Of a stretch of DNA of 64,000 nt, positions 18,225 to 29,900 are shown one piece after another. This stretch comes from Aquamicrobium lusatiense (lineage in GTDB: Bacteria > Pseudomonadota > Alphaproteobacteria > Rhizobiales > Rhizobiaceae), in contig NZ_JACHEU010000001.1 in NCBI RefSeq assembly GCF_014201615.1, forward strand, positions 1,941,631-2,005,630. Reading direction: 5' to 3'. A program made the translations under genes and the position numbers. The notes below the pieces were generated by a model. The model was not told the origin of the DNA, ran no database searches, and saw only the letters and a list, made by a program, of their open reading frames with translations. Each line of letters opens with the position of its first letter. Position 1 is the stretch's first letter.

Positions 18225-18554
18225 CGTTATCAGGCCCGGAAGCCGCCAGGCGGTCTCCGGGCTCTTGTCTCGCAGGCGCAATGACGGGCTCATCCGCAAG
18301 GCAGACAGACCGGCCGGCCCCGTAAACGGGCCAGAGTGAAGCGCGCCAGAGCCGCTTATACGACCTCCACCCGGTTTATGGCGCATATCGCCACTTGATC
18401 TTTGCTTTGCCGGCATCCACCTAACGGGTGAGTTCGGGTATCTGGTCCGCGCTGCATGAGCCTCCGTCGCAAACGGTGGTAGGCGGAACGATCCCCGGTC
18501 GTTAATATAGGATTCGCGTTCGGCTAAAAGCGTGCGCGAAGGAAAGGTTTGACA
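18225..18554 (+). other. clpX-lon intergenic region
   Basis: About 330 bp without a gene. A hairpin at 18234-18262 (GCCCGGA / TCCGGGC with an inner GC stem) lies ten bases after the clpX stop and is followed by a weak T-rich stretch, so it may be a terminator. The rest probably carries the lon promoter. I found no convincing heat-shock box; TTAATATAGG near 18502 is the most AT-rich element close to the gene. Confidence 0.5.
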
Positions 18555-20966
<2,412 letters not shown>

Positions 20967-20995
20967 AAATTGCTCACATTGCAGTGCATGAATCG

Positions 20996-21025
20996 AAAGG
21001 CCGGGCAAAAAGCCCGGCCTTTTTT
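20996..21025 (+). terminator. Terminator after lon
   Basis: Stem AGGCCGGGC / GCCCGGCCT with an A5 loop and six T, 30 bp after the lon stop. Confidence 0.93.
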
Positions 21026-21162
21026 GCTGAAAAGCCCGGAAAACAGGGGATTTTCGGGGCTGAAAGCCGTGATTTCGCTTGGTTGCGGCCTCGCTTCTTT
21101 TTAAAGTTCAGCTCCTGCCGGATGAGTCTTTCGTCCCGGTTTTCTCATGAAAGGGAAAGTTT

Positions 21163-21435
21163 ATGAACAAGAACGAACTGGTGTCCGCTGTCGCCGATGC
21201 TGCGAAACTCTCCAAGGCTGACGCACAGTCGGCGGTTGATGCGGTTTTCTCCGTCATCACCGGCGAACTGAAGAACGGTGGCGACGTCCGGCTTGTCGGT
21301 TTCGGCAACTTCTCTGTGTCCAAGCGCGCGGCTTCGACCGGCCGTAACCCGCAGACCGGCGCCGAAGTTCAGATCCCCGCCCGCACCGTGCCGAAGTTCA
21401 CTGCCGGCAAGGGCCTCAAGGACGCTGTCAACTAA
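21163..21435 (+). CDS. hupB: DNA-binding protein HU
   Basis: Nucleoid-associated histone-like protein of 90 residues that bends DNA as a dimer. The start MNKNELVSAVADAAKLSKADAQ and the DNA-gripping arm with GFGNFSVSKRAASTGRNPQTG are diagnostic; the proline-bearing arm end is in AEVQIPARTVPKF. GGGAAAG precedes the ATG. It has its own promoter region downstream of the lon terminator and its own terminator, so it is monocistronic. Confidence 0.97.
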   Translation: MNKNELVSAVADAAKLSKADAQSAVDAVFSVITGELKNGGDVRLVGFGNFSVSKRAASTGRNPQTGAEVQIPARTVPKFTAGKGLKDAVN

Positions 21436-21483
21436 GGTGCAGTCATCTCATCGGGGCAGTGCATGCCTCGTTCGGGACTTGCT

Positions 21484-21514
21484 AAAACCCCGTCGACTGA
21501 TCGGCGGGGTTTTT
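21484..21514 (+). terminator. Terminator after hupB
   Basis: Stem AACCCCG / CGGGGTT with a partly paired 12-base loop, followed by a T-run, about 50 bp after the hupB stop. Confidence 0.8.
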
Positions 21515-21658
21515 CCGTTTGGGCTCATTGCTGCCATGCAGGCGCGAAGAGGGGGCTGTGGCAATTGATCGGTGTCGGGTTGTGGCAGGCTCGCGGATGT
21601 CCGGACTGATTTGCCGCAACCTTGGATTTCGGCGGCAAAAGCTGCTATCTGGCGCATC

Positions 21659-22327
21659 ATGAATGATCTGGTCCGCCCCGTTCTCACTCCGCCCGACGGT
21701 CAACGCAAGGTGCTGCTGCACTCATGCTGCGCGCCCTGTTCCGGTGAGGTGATGGAAGCGATGCTCGCCTCCGGCATCGACTACACGATCTTCTTCTACA
21801 ATCCCAACATTCACCCCGAGCGTGAATATCTCCTGCGCAAGGACGAGAACATCCGCTTCGCCGACAAGCATGGCGTGCCGTTCGTGGATGCCGATTACGA
21901 CAAGGACAACTGGTTTGCCCGCGCCAAAGGCATGGAATGGGAGCCGGAGCGCGGAATCCGCTGCACCATGTGCTTCGATATGCGGTTCGAGCGCACGGCG
22001 CTCTACGCTCACGAGCATGGCTTTCCCGTCATGACCAGCTCGCTGGGCATTTCGCGCTGGAAAAACATGGCGCAGATCAATGACTGCGGCAAGCGCGCCG
22101 CTGCTCCCTATGACGGGCTGTCTTATTGGGAATACAACTGGCGCAAGGGTGGTGGTGCCGCCCGCATGATCGAAATCAGCAAACGCGAGGAATTCTATCA
22201 GCAGGAATATTGCGGTTGCGTCTATTCTCTGCGTGACACGAACATTCACCGCCGCAATCAGGGGCGCTCACCGGTCGTGCTTGGCGAGAATTATTATCGC
22301 GAAGCATCCGAAAACAAGGACGGCTGA
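21659..22327 (+). CDS. queH: Epoxyqueuosine reductase QueH
   Basis: Reduces epoxyqueuosine to queuosine in the anticodon of tRNAs for Asp, Asn, His and Tyr; the QueH type (former DUF208) replaces QueG. With the ATG at 21659 the protein has 222 residues. The signature HSCCAPCSG puts adjacent cysteines at residues 23 and 24. A second pair is in RCTMCFDMR, with CGCVYS near the end; these bind iron-sulfur and an extra iron. [10 protein letters not shown] is also typical. By coincidence or not, a tRNA-Asp gene, one of its substrates, lies 0.7 kb downstream. Confidence 0.92.
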   Translation: MNDLVRPVLTPPDGQRKVLLHSCCAPCSGEVMEAMLASGIDYTIFFYNPNIHPEREYLLRKDENIRFADKHGVPFVDADYDKDNWFARAKGMEWEPERGIRCTMCFDMRFERTALYAHEHGFPVMTSSLGISRWKNMAQINDCGKRAAAPYDGLSYWEYNWRKGGGAARMIEISKREEFYQQEYCGCVYSLRDTNIHRRNQGRSPVVLGENYYREASENKDG

Positions 22328-23045
22328 ATTCGGTCTACGTCATCCCGGTATAGCGGGGGCAGTGATGTGCATCGCTGTGACGTAAGCAGCCATTGTCTTC
22401 AGCTGATCCGGTAAGGCTGGCAGATTTGGTCTGCGCTACACCGAAGCATCACAGCGGGCTTCCAGAGGCTGTCCTGTTAAGGGAGAAGCGGAGCTGGTGC
22501 GAACCACCTGCCGGAGGCATTCAGCATCGCTGTACGCTCGCTTTCCCCGCAAGCGCCAGAGGCTTGCTTCCAAGGACGTGCTGGCTTTCGGTGATCAGTA
22601 GCCGCGCACATCGCGGCCGCCGGCTGAGGGCTTCTCAGATGCAGGTTCACGCCCGAGCGGTTTCTCAACGGCATCGCGGCAACGGCAGCGGATGAAATGA
22701 TAGTAGAGACGGGTGCGATACCGATTCTGGCATATATGTCATCGACAGTTCCCTCAGGGAGCACCGCCATCAAATCCGAAACTGTCTTGCCTGCCAAACG
22801 CCGACTGGTCGGCACTGTCTGGCGAAGAAAAAAATGCCGGTCAGTGAAGCCGGAACAGATGCTCACGCAAAATGGCGGACGATCCCGAATCGGTTTCCAC
22901 GATGAGAACCAGCTTCTGATTCTGTTTTCGCAGAGCCGGATGTTCCCCGAACAATGACTTCGGGAGACAAGCGCATCAGGCTCCGAATTGCCAGAGAGGC
23001 ATTCAAAGCTTTGCCTGAAACTATTCTCATAAGATTTTGAAAGAA
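22328..23045. other. Gene-poor stretch between queH and tRNA-Asp
   Basis: About 720 bp with no gene I can support, unusual here because almost everything else is tightly packed. Open frames on both strands are short, lack ribosome sites and resemble nothing I know. On the minus strand a 40-residue frame near 22950-22838 contains KLVLIVETDSGSSAILREHL, faintly like the start of a response-regulator receiver domain. It then stops, so a decayed gene is possible. Base composition is less GC-rich than in the flanking genes. Confidence 0.5.
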
Positions 23046-23122
23046 TGGCGCGAGTGACGGGGCTCGAACCCGCGACCTCCGGCGTGACAGGCCGGCACTC
23101 TAACCGACTGAGCTACACCCGC
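23046..23122 (-). tRNA. tRNA-Asp (GTC)
   Basis: A 77-base tRNA on the minus strand including an encoded CCA. The acceptor GCGGGTG pairs with CACTCGC, followed by discriminator G. The D-loop has AGTCGGTTAGA, the anticodon loop CTGTCAC reads GTC, and the T arm carries GGTTCGAGCC. All arms fold. Confidence 0.97.
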
Positions 23123-23335
23123 GCTTCGGACGGACACCGTTGATGTGTTCGTCGTTGGCGGCTGAATAGGGGGTTCCCTGACAGGTGTCAAGCGCTCCGG
23201 TGACGGTTCTGTGAAAAGATCGAATGTTTTTCCCGAAAGCCTGTTCAGGCCCTGTTTTACCACAGGCAGAGAGGGGGAATTGCCTGTTGGGGCTTGCGAA
23301 GCAGAACGGAACTTCGTATTGCTCCGCCCCGCTAT

Positions 23336-23411
<76 letters not shown>

Positions 23412-23667
23412 TAGCTTTCAGGATTTTTCGGTTTTGTCGCGAAGCGCTCTGCGGGCTCATTGGACCAGCGAAGACGCGCCAATATCGCGCCGGTAATCCG
23501 GTGGATGACATGCACTTGCCGTTGCACTGGGGCAGGGCATGGCCTCGATTGTGCCCTATGATGCGGAACGGCACGGGCAATCATCCCCTGTGGGAATGCT
23601 CTCGTCTTGAAGGCAGAGAAGCTCTGATGCTTTGATGCGGCTGGTAATATCGGAAAGGGGCCGGACG

Positions 23668-24144
23668 ATGATCAGTGATGTGGACAGGAAGCATCTGAGG
23701 CGCTGCGTTGAGCTGGCGGCCGAGGCGCTTTCTTCTGGCGACGAGCCTTTCGGATCGCTTCTCGTATCCCGGGATGGCGTGGTTCTGTTCGAGGATCACA
23801 ACCACGTGGCTGGCGGCGATCACACGCAGCATCCAGAATTCGCGATTGCCCGCTGGGCAGCGGAAAACATGACGCCTGATGAAAGAGCGGCTGCCACCGT
23901 CTACACATCCGGTGAGCACTGCCCGATGTGCGCCGCGGCACATGGATGGGTTGGGCTGGGACGGATCGTCTATGCCTGCTCTTCAAAGCAGCTGACCACC
24001 TGGCTGACGGAGCTCAACGTTCCTGCATCGAGAGTGCGCCCGCTGCCGATTGGCGAGGTGATCACGGGCACGGCTGTTGATGGGCCCGTCGAGGAATTCG
24101 CAGACGACGTACACAGCCTGCATGTCAGATTTCACCGATCGTAG
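23668..24144 (+). CDS. Cytidine/guanine-deaminase-like zinc enzyme
   Basis: A 158-residue nucleoside/nucleobase deaminase of the CDA-like superfamily. The zinc motif is split as usual: HPEF near residue 60 provides His plus the catalytic Glu, and EHCPMCAAA gives the two Cys ligands. EPFGSLLVSRDG is the typical first strand. I chose the ATG at 23668, seven bases after GAAAGGGG, over two start codons 11-12 codons upstream. It is closer to guanine-deaminase-like small proteins than to TadA, which has HAE. The substrate is not determined. Followed by a hairpin terminator. Confidence 0.83.
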   Translation: MISDVDRKHLRRCVELAAEALSSGDEPFGSLLVSRDGVVLFEDHNHVAGGDHTQHPEFAIARWAAENMTPDERAAATVYTSGEHCPMCAAAHGWVGLGRIVYACSSKQLTTWLTELNVPASRVRPLPIGEVITGTAVDGPVEEFADDVHSLHVRFHRS

Positions 24145-24182
24145 ACGGCCCTGAAAGGTCAGCCGGTCACGGAAAACGAAAA

Positions 24183-24208
24183 CCCCGGCCGGAACCGGGG
24201 CTTCATTT
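24183..24208 (+). terminator. Terminator after deaminase gene
   Basis: CCCCGG / CCGGGG stem around CCGGAA, then CTTCATTTT. Modest T-run; flanking AA/TT extends the stem. It may serve both converging genes. Confidence 0.65.
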
Positions 24209-24225
24209 TCGGATAATCAAACGTC

Positions 24226-24501
24226 TCAGCGGCCGGGAGCAATCTGCTTCTTTGGAGCCGCCTGCGCCTTCGGTGCAGCGTCGCCCTTGTTCGTCGTCAT
24301 GCTGCTGCCCCGGACCTTGCAAAAATAGGCCGCTTGCGCGTGGGAAACCTGCAAAGTGGTTCCGGTCGAGGTCACGCCGTTTTCGCACTTGATCGTGTAA
24401 ACGCCGTTGAGCACGTGGATTGAATACGCATAGGCGCCGGAGACCGGAGCGAGAAGCAAGACGGACGCAATGGCGGCTTTGGCGATGGTTTTGATGGTCA
24501 T
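24226..24501 (-). CDS. Small exported protein, unknown function
   Basis: Predicted periplasmic or secreted protein of 91 residues that I do not recognise. Residues 1-25 form a clear signal peptide (TIKTIAKAAIASVLLLAPVSG) ending in AYA. The short mature part has two cysteines, in TIKCENG and YFCKVRG, that could form a disulfide, and a Lys/Ala/Pro-rich tail. GAGGAGG lies before the ATG, which supports translation. It is monocistronic and convergent with the deaminase gene. Confidence 0.75.
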   Translation of the reverse strand: MTIKTIAKAAIASVLLLAPVSGAYAYSIHVLNGVYTIKCENGVTSTGTTLQVSHAQAAYFCKVRGSSMTTNKGDAAPKAQAAPKKQIAPGR

Positions 24502-24653
24502 GGTTCATTCCTCCTCTTGAACATGCCGGAGGATGCCTGCCTCTGTTTGAACCTTCGCTGTAAACGCCATTCAGGAGGCGTTCAGCATGCGTTTCGCTTT
24601 CGGCCGGCCTGAAATCGCATGCTGATGCCGGCCGCCGAACGACCCCGCGGATG

Positions 24654-25985
24654 CTACAGATATTTCTCGATTGCCTTACCGGCCTTGAGGAAGCGCAGCG
24701 GATTGAGCGGTGTGCCGTTCTGGCGGACTTCATAGTGGAGGTGCGGGCCGGTCGACCGGCCGGTGTTCCCGGTGCGTCCGACAATGTCACCAGCTTCAAC
24801 CTTCTGCCCTTCGCTCACCGAGATTCGGCTGAGATGTGCGTAACGGGTTGAGAAACCCTGCCCATGGTCGATCTCGACCATGCGTCCATAGCCGCCACTC
24901 CATTCAGCTTTGACCACGGTTCCCGCCGCGGATGCTCTGGCCTCCATTCCCACGGGGGCTCGAAAATCCATGCCCGAATGGAAAGCAGCCGAACCGATCA
25001 GCGGATCCCTGCGCACACCGAACGTGCTGGTTACGGCATGGCCGGGCGCGGGATTGGACAGAGGCAGCCGTCGCACCTCGCTCTTGACATGGCTCAGCGT
25101 TTGCAGGGCTTCATCGAGTTCCCTGAGCCTCATGTCGAAAAGATTCGCCGTGTCGACCGGAATCAGTGGCCCACCGACATCGGTTCTGGCCATGCCGTCG
25201 GCCGGAAGATCCAGATCGACCGGAAGGCCTGCCGTTTCGAGGGCGTTGGAGATAGCATCGGCGCTCAATGAAGCCGCATCGGCCAGCTGCGTGATGTGGG
25301 CAAGCTGATCGTCCTCGATCTCTTTGAGCGAGCGGTTGATGGTGACGAACAGCTCGTCGGCACGATCGGCTTGCGATCCAGTCTGTGCAGGCGAGGCATA
25401 GGCTGTCATGACCGGCATGGACGCCGGATCCGCGCCACGCGTGGTCCAGTTTGCGAAGGGATTGGCCCCGGCAGCAGCGGCGCTGACCGGCTTCTCAGGT
25501 TTTTCGATCGAGCCGGTGATTTCAGGAACGGCGCTGTTGCGCTGCGAGGGCAGGGGAGCGCTGAGCGGCAACGGTCCGGAGATCTCGCGGCCGGCACGGT
25601 CGAGGATCGGCCCCAGCCGGCCATGGCGATCGCTCAGCCGGCTCTGACGCTCGATCAGTTCGGTGACCCTGGTTTCCATGAGCTGCTGGTCCAGCAGCTG
25701 CCGGCTGGTTATGCGATCCACCTGCGCGCGAAGCGCGGAGATGCGATCCTCATAGGCTTGCTGCACCCGCGCCTGCCGCGCTGTGGCGGCGCTGATGATG
25801 TTATCGCGCAATACCAGATAGGATGTGGCGCCCAGATAACCGATCGACAGTGCAATGGCCAGGGACCCGGCCAGAGCCGCGATCCATGGCCGCACGGTAA
25901 AATGCCGGATCTCATCGCCCCGGGCGATGATCACCGTGTGCGGCTCCCTGCGCTTGCCAAATACCGATGACTGAACTGCTGTCAC
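24654..25985 (-). CDS. M23-family peptidoglycan endopeptidase (LytM domain), membrane-anchored
   Basis: A 443-residue cell-wall hydrolase or regulator. A GTG at 25985 is the best start; no ATG precedes the membrane span. A span at about 33-57 (WIAALAGSLAIALSIGYLGA) is followed by a coiled coil at about 68-115 that reaches into the periplasm. A Pro/Ser-rich linker comes next, and then the LytM domain at about 320-440. Zinc ligands are complete: HSGMDF (His, Asp) and PHLHYE (HxH), so it should be enzymatically active. Similar proteins act in alphaproteobacterial envelope growth or division. Confidence 0.9.
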   Translation of the reverse strand: MTAVQSSVFGKRREPHTVIIARGDEIRHFTVRPWIAALAGSLAIALSIGYLGATSYLVLRDNIISAATARQARVQQAYEDRISALRAQVDRITSRQLLDQQLMETRVTELIERQSRLSDRHGRLGPILDRAGREISGPLPLSAPLPSQRNSAVPEITGSIEKPEKPVSAAAAGANPFANWTTRGADPASMPVMTAYASPAQTGSQADRADELFVTINRSLKEIEDDQLAHITQLADAASLSADAISNALETAGLPVDLDLPADGMARTDVGGPLIPVDTANLFDMRLRELDEALQTLSHVKSEVRRLPLSNPAPGHAVTSTFGVRRDPLIGSAAFHSGMDFRAPVGMEARASAAGTVVKAEWSGGYGRMVEIDHGQGFSTRYAHLSRISVSEGQKVEAGDIVGRTGNTGRSTGPHLHYEVRQNGTPLNPLRFLKAGKAIEKYL

Positions 25986-26086
25986 GATACGCCCCGTTAA
26001 CCATTCCCACCTTCGATTTATGCGGCGTTAGGGTTAACAAAGCTTTGCCTCCTGCTGGGTGAAGGGCCGGATGGCCTTGCGAAATG

Positions 26087-26114
26087 AAAAAAGCCCGCTG
26101 TCGAAACAGCGGGC
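26087..26114 (-). terminator. Strong terminator after small hydrophobic peptide gene
   Basis: On the minus strand GCCCGCTGT and ACAGCGGGC pair perfectly around a TTCG tetraloop, then six T follow. It lies 28 bp after the stop of the 23-residue gene and before the M23 gene. Confidence 0.93.
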
Positions 26115-26142
26115 CATTGACGGGGAGGCAGCCGTAAAAAGC

Positions 26143-26214
26143 TTACCCGAATATCCACCACAGTATGATGATCGGGATCGGAACTCCAATCGCCCACAAC
26201 AGCACGCTTCGCAT
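26143..26214 (-). CDS. 23-residue hydrophobic membrane peptide
   Basis: A very small gene that automatic callers would miss. The ATG at 26214 is preceded, five bases upstream, by AAGGAGG (26220-26226), a perfect ribosome site. The product starts MRSVLLWAIGVPIPII and ends in a Trp pair, then IFG and TAA. It is almost wholly hydrophobic with one Arg near the N-terminus, so it should insert as a single membrane span with the N-terminus inside. A textbook terminator follows. It lies 57 bp after bcp on the same strand. I recall similar IGxPIPIII peptides in Hyphomicrobiales, but I give no family name and no function. Confidence 0.72.
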   Translation of the reverse strand: MRSVLLWAIGVPIPIIILWWIFG

Positions 26215-26270
26215 ATAGTCCTCCTTGGCTTGTTGCGGTCTCAACGCCTCTTGCGGAGGAAAGGTTCCCG

Positions 26271-26753
26271 CTACAAAGCGCGGGTTGCCTCAAGAACGGC
26301 TTCGGCATGGCCTTTCACCCTTACATTTCGCCAGATCTGCGCGATGCGTCCGTCAGGACCGATCAGAAATGTCGAGCGTTCGACGCCCATGTAGCTGCGC
26401 CCGTACATCTGCTTCTCCACCCAGACCCCATAAGCTTCCACGATCCTGCGTTCCTCATCGGCGGCAAGCGAGACGGTCAGATCGTGTTTGGCTTTGAATT
26501 TGTCATGCTTGGCAGCACTGTCGGGAGAAATGCCGATGACTGTCGCGCCGGCCTTGTCGAATTCGGGTTTGAGCTGCGAAAAGGCGATGGCTTCGCTGGT
26601 ACAGCCGCTGGTGTCGTCCTTTGGATAAAAATAGACGATCACCGGTTTGCCGGCGAAATCGGCCAGCCGCAGCGTGGCGCCGCCGTCGCCCGGCAGTTCG
26701 AACAGTGGGGCCGTGTCGCCGATCTGAAGTTCGATTTCCCTTGTGGCTGTCAT
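26271..26753 (-). CDS. bcp: Peroxiredoxin, BCP/PrxQ family
   Basis: Thiol peroxidase of 160 residues that reduces hydrogen peroxide and organic peroxides in the cytoplasm. The start at 26753 (MTATREIELQIGD) follows AAGGG. The peroxidatic Cys51 sits in KDDTSGCTSEA, where most relatives have TPGCT. There is no other cysteine in the protein, so the resolving cysteine five residues on, found in many BCPs, is absent. It must work by a 1-Cys mechanism with an external thiol partner. It is upstream of the small peptide gene and divergent from the AsmA-like gene. Confidence 0.92.
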   Translation of the reverse strand: MTATREIELQIGDTAPLFELPGDGGATLRLADFAGKPVIVYFYPKDDTSGCTSEAIAFSQLKPEFDKAGATVIGISPDSAAKHDKFKAKHDLTVSLAADEERRIVEAYGVWVEKQMYGRSYMGVERSTFLIGPDGRIAQIWRNVRVKGHAEAVLEATRAL

Positions 26754-26907
26754 AGCTATGCCCTTGTTTGAGGTTACGCGGTGGGGCTCAGCAATATAAG
26801 CTTCTGCCGGGATTCGCGTTTGAGCACAGATGATGGCAAGAGCATAGGATGCGGCAAGCAAAACCCGAAGACGGCTTTGTGGTCTGAGCTTCCAACCGGG
26901 CATTGGT

Positions 26908-29900
26908 GTGGATAAGCAACTTCCGCAACATGAGAAGATCAGGTTTCGGCGCACGGAGATCGTGGATCTCGGTGCCCTGCCTTCTGCCGGCTGCGCCCCG
27001 CCGCTTGGACGCGCGTCATTGCGGCGGCGTGCGCGCTGGCTGAAGCGTTTTCTTGCATCCGTCGCCATTCTCGCGGTGCTGCTGTGTGTGGCGGTCTATG
27101 GCATCGGTGCGTCGGGTGTCGGAACAGCGCGCCTCCAGCAGGAGGCTGAGGCTGCCATTCGCCGGCTGGCCGAGACCGATGTGAAGGTCGAGAGCGGCCC
27201 GGCAGGCGTCACGCTGGACGGATCCAGCTTCCTTGCCCTTCAGGTCCGTGACCTCAGCCTCCTGAGCGAAGATGGCAGGCCCATGCTTCAGGCGGGCAGT
27301 GTCCGGTTCGGTATGCGGGCCCTGCCGCTGGTGACGGGCGAGGTTCGACTGACCAGCGCCAGACTGTCCGATGCGCGCATCGACCTTGCGGCGCTGCCTT
27401 CGGCCGGGGGCGACTGGGCGGCATCGCTGCGCGACAGGCAGGGTCTGATCGATCCCGACAAGGTCATTGCCGCTGTGTTTGACGGGGTTCGTGAGGCGCT
27501 GGATGCCGTCAGGCTCGATTCCGTGCGCAGTATCAGGCTGATCAATGTCGAGGTGGCGCTGCCTGAGGAAAGTGGTTTGGGATCCGTGAAGATCGCCGAT
27601 GCCGTGGTCCGGCAGGCGGGGGCCGATCGCATGGAACTTTCCACTTCGGCATTGATCGATGGCCGGGCCATCACAGTGGCTGGAAATGCGGCGCAGGAAG
27701 CCGGAACGCGGCGCATCACCGATCTCGACGCCACCATCGAGATAGCCGGAGACCGGCGTGAGCTTTTCTGGCCGGGCGCAGGCCATGAAGTTGGTTCGGG
27801 AACGCTTCGGCTGACCGGAGCTGAAGGAGCTGGAGAAAATCAGTCGCGGCTGAACGCGATGCTGAAACTTCAGGGCTCGGCACTTGATCTGGGAAAAAAC
27901 GGGCTGGTGGCTGGAGACCTTGCCATCGAGGCTGCTCTGGAAAGCGGCTCGAACAAGATCGATGTCAGCCGGTTACAGCTTAACACCGGTCAGTCTAGCT
28001 TCGCCTTTGAGGGCTCTATCGGACCCCGGCCCGTTGGCGCGTCGCCGGATGGCAAGCCTGCCTACCGTTATGATTTCGTCAGCGACGGATCGAGCCTTTC
28101 TCCAGATGATTCCTCGGAGCCGGCGCTGAAATTCCTGACCCGGATTGCCGGCACTTACGACGTGGCGAGCCGCAGGCTCGTTGCCGATACCATTGCTGTG
28201 CGCTCGGGCGCGGGCGGCGATGCCGTCGGCATGGGGGCGGTCCAGTTCGCCGAGGGTAAGGTGCCGGGCGTGTTTCTGGCGCTTACGGTTCACGATATGC
28301 CCGTCTCCCATGCCAAGCAGCTGTGGCCATGGATGGCGGCCGGAAGTGCCCGCCAGTGGGTGCTGAAGAATCTCTTCGGCGGGCGGGTGACGGAAGCCAG
28401 CCTGCATTATGATCTGCCGCCGGGACGTCTTGGCTCCGGTTTGCCTCCGGGGCCGAAAGAAGTGTTCGGCCGGTTCGACGTCGAAAGCACGCGCTTCGAT
28501 ACGGCCGGGCATATCCCGCCGGTGCGCGATGCGGTGGGGCGGATCGAGTTCGAAGGCACGAAAGTGCGCATCTCGCTCGATTCCGGAACCGTCTACATGC
28601 CGAGCGGGCGCATTGCCGCGGCGAGCAACGGCACGCTGACGGTTGATGACGCGGAGAAGCGCCCGGTGATCGGCAAGCTGGACATCGATGTCGAGGGCGA
28701 GGCCGACGCGATTGTCGAGCTTGCCTCCTACGAGCCGATCAGCGCCATGCGTTATGTGGGCATGAAGCCGGAGGAATTTTCCGGCCACGTGACCGGCAAT
28801 GTGAAGGCCGATATCCCCCTTCAGTCTGGCGCCGATGTCAGCAAGCTGAACTGGCTGGTTGCGCTCGACTACACGGATCTGGGGCTTCAGCGCGAATTCG
28901 ACGGCCAGAACGTGTCGGGAGCCAATGGCTCGATCGTGGTGGACCCGGATAAGGCCACCATTACCGCAAACGCCACCCTGAACGGTATCCCGGCGGAAAT
29001 CAGTCTGGTGGAGCCGCTGAAGCCGGGGGAGAGTGATGCCCGCAGCCGCAAGGTCGCTCTGATACTGGATGATAAGCTGCGCGAGAAGATGATGCCCGGA
29101 CTTGCCGGGCTTCTCAGCGGCACGATGAAGGTTGGGCTGGAAAACAGGCCCGACGGCTTGCGCGCCCTCACCACCGATCTGACCTCGACAAAGCTGACGA
29201 TTCCATGGGCGGGCTGGAGCAAGGGAGCGGGCATCCCTGCTCAGCTCTCCCTGCTGATGAAGACCGAAGGCACCAACACCAGACTGACCAACATCAGTCT
29301 GGATGGAAAAAGTTTCTCCCTGCGCGGAGAGATGCAGCTTGCAGGCGGCGCACTGTCTTCCGCGACCTTCGACAAGGTACGGCTGAACCGTGATGACGAT
29401 GTCGCCGTTTCGATTCGCCGCAACGGGTCTGGTTACAAGGTGGACGTGTCAGGCGCTGTTCTCGATGCCCGCTCGGTGATCAGGCAGTTTACCGCCGAGC
29501 CCGCCGGTTCGGGCAAGAAGGGGACGAATCGCGACGCGATTTCCCTGACCGCCAACGTAGCGCGGCTGAGCGGCTTCCATGGCGAGGTACTTGGCGGCTT
29601 CAGGCTGAACTACGACGCGACCGGCTCGCGCATCAACGCGCTCAAGGCAAGCGCGATGACCGGCGATGGCGCCACGGTGACAGCCGAGGCCGGCACAAGC
29701 GGCAACCAGCGGACCATCACGATGCGATCCGCCAATGCGGGAGCCGTGCTGCGTTTTCTCGATGTTTACCGGAACGTTCAGGGTGGCGGCATTTCCATCG
29801 CCCTGCAAGGTGGCGTTGATGGCCCGCTGCGCGGCAAGATCGATGCGCGCGATTTTCTGGTGGTCAACGAGCCGAAGCTCGCCTCGATCGTATCCACCAC

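Noticed and set aside
18380..18430. RpoH-type promoter before lon (CTTGAT then 17 bp)
   Set aside because: The matching -10 would be CCACCTAACG, which misses the key TAT positions.
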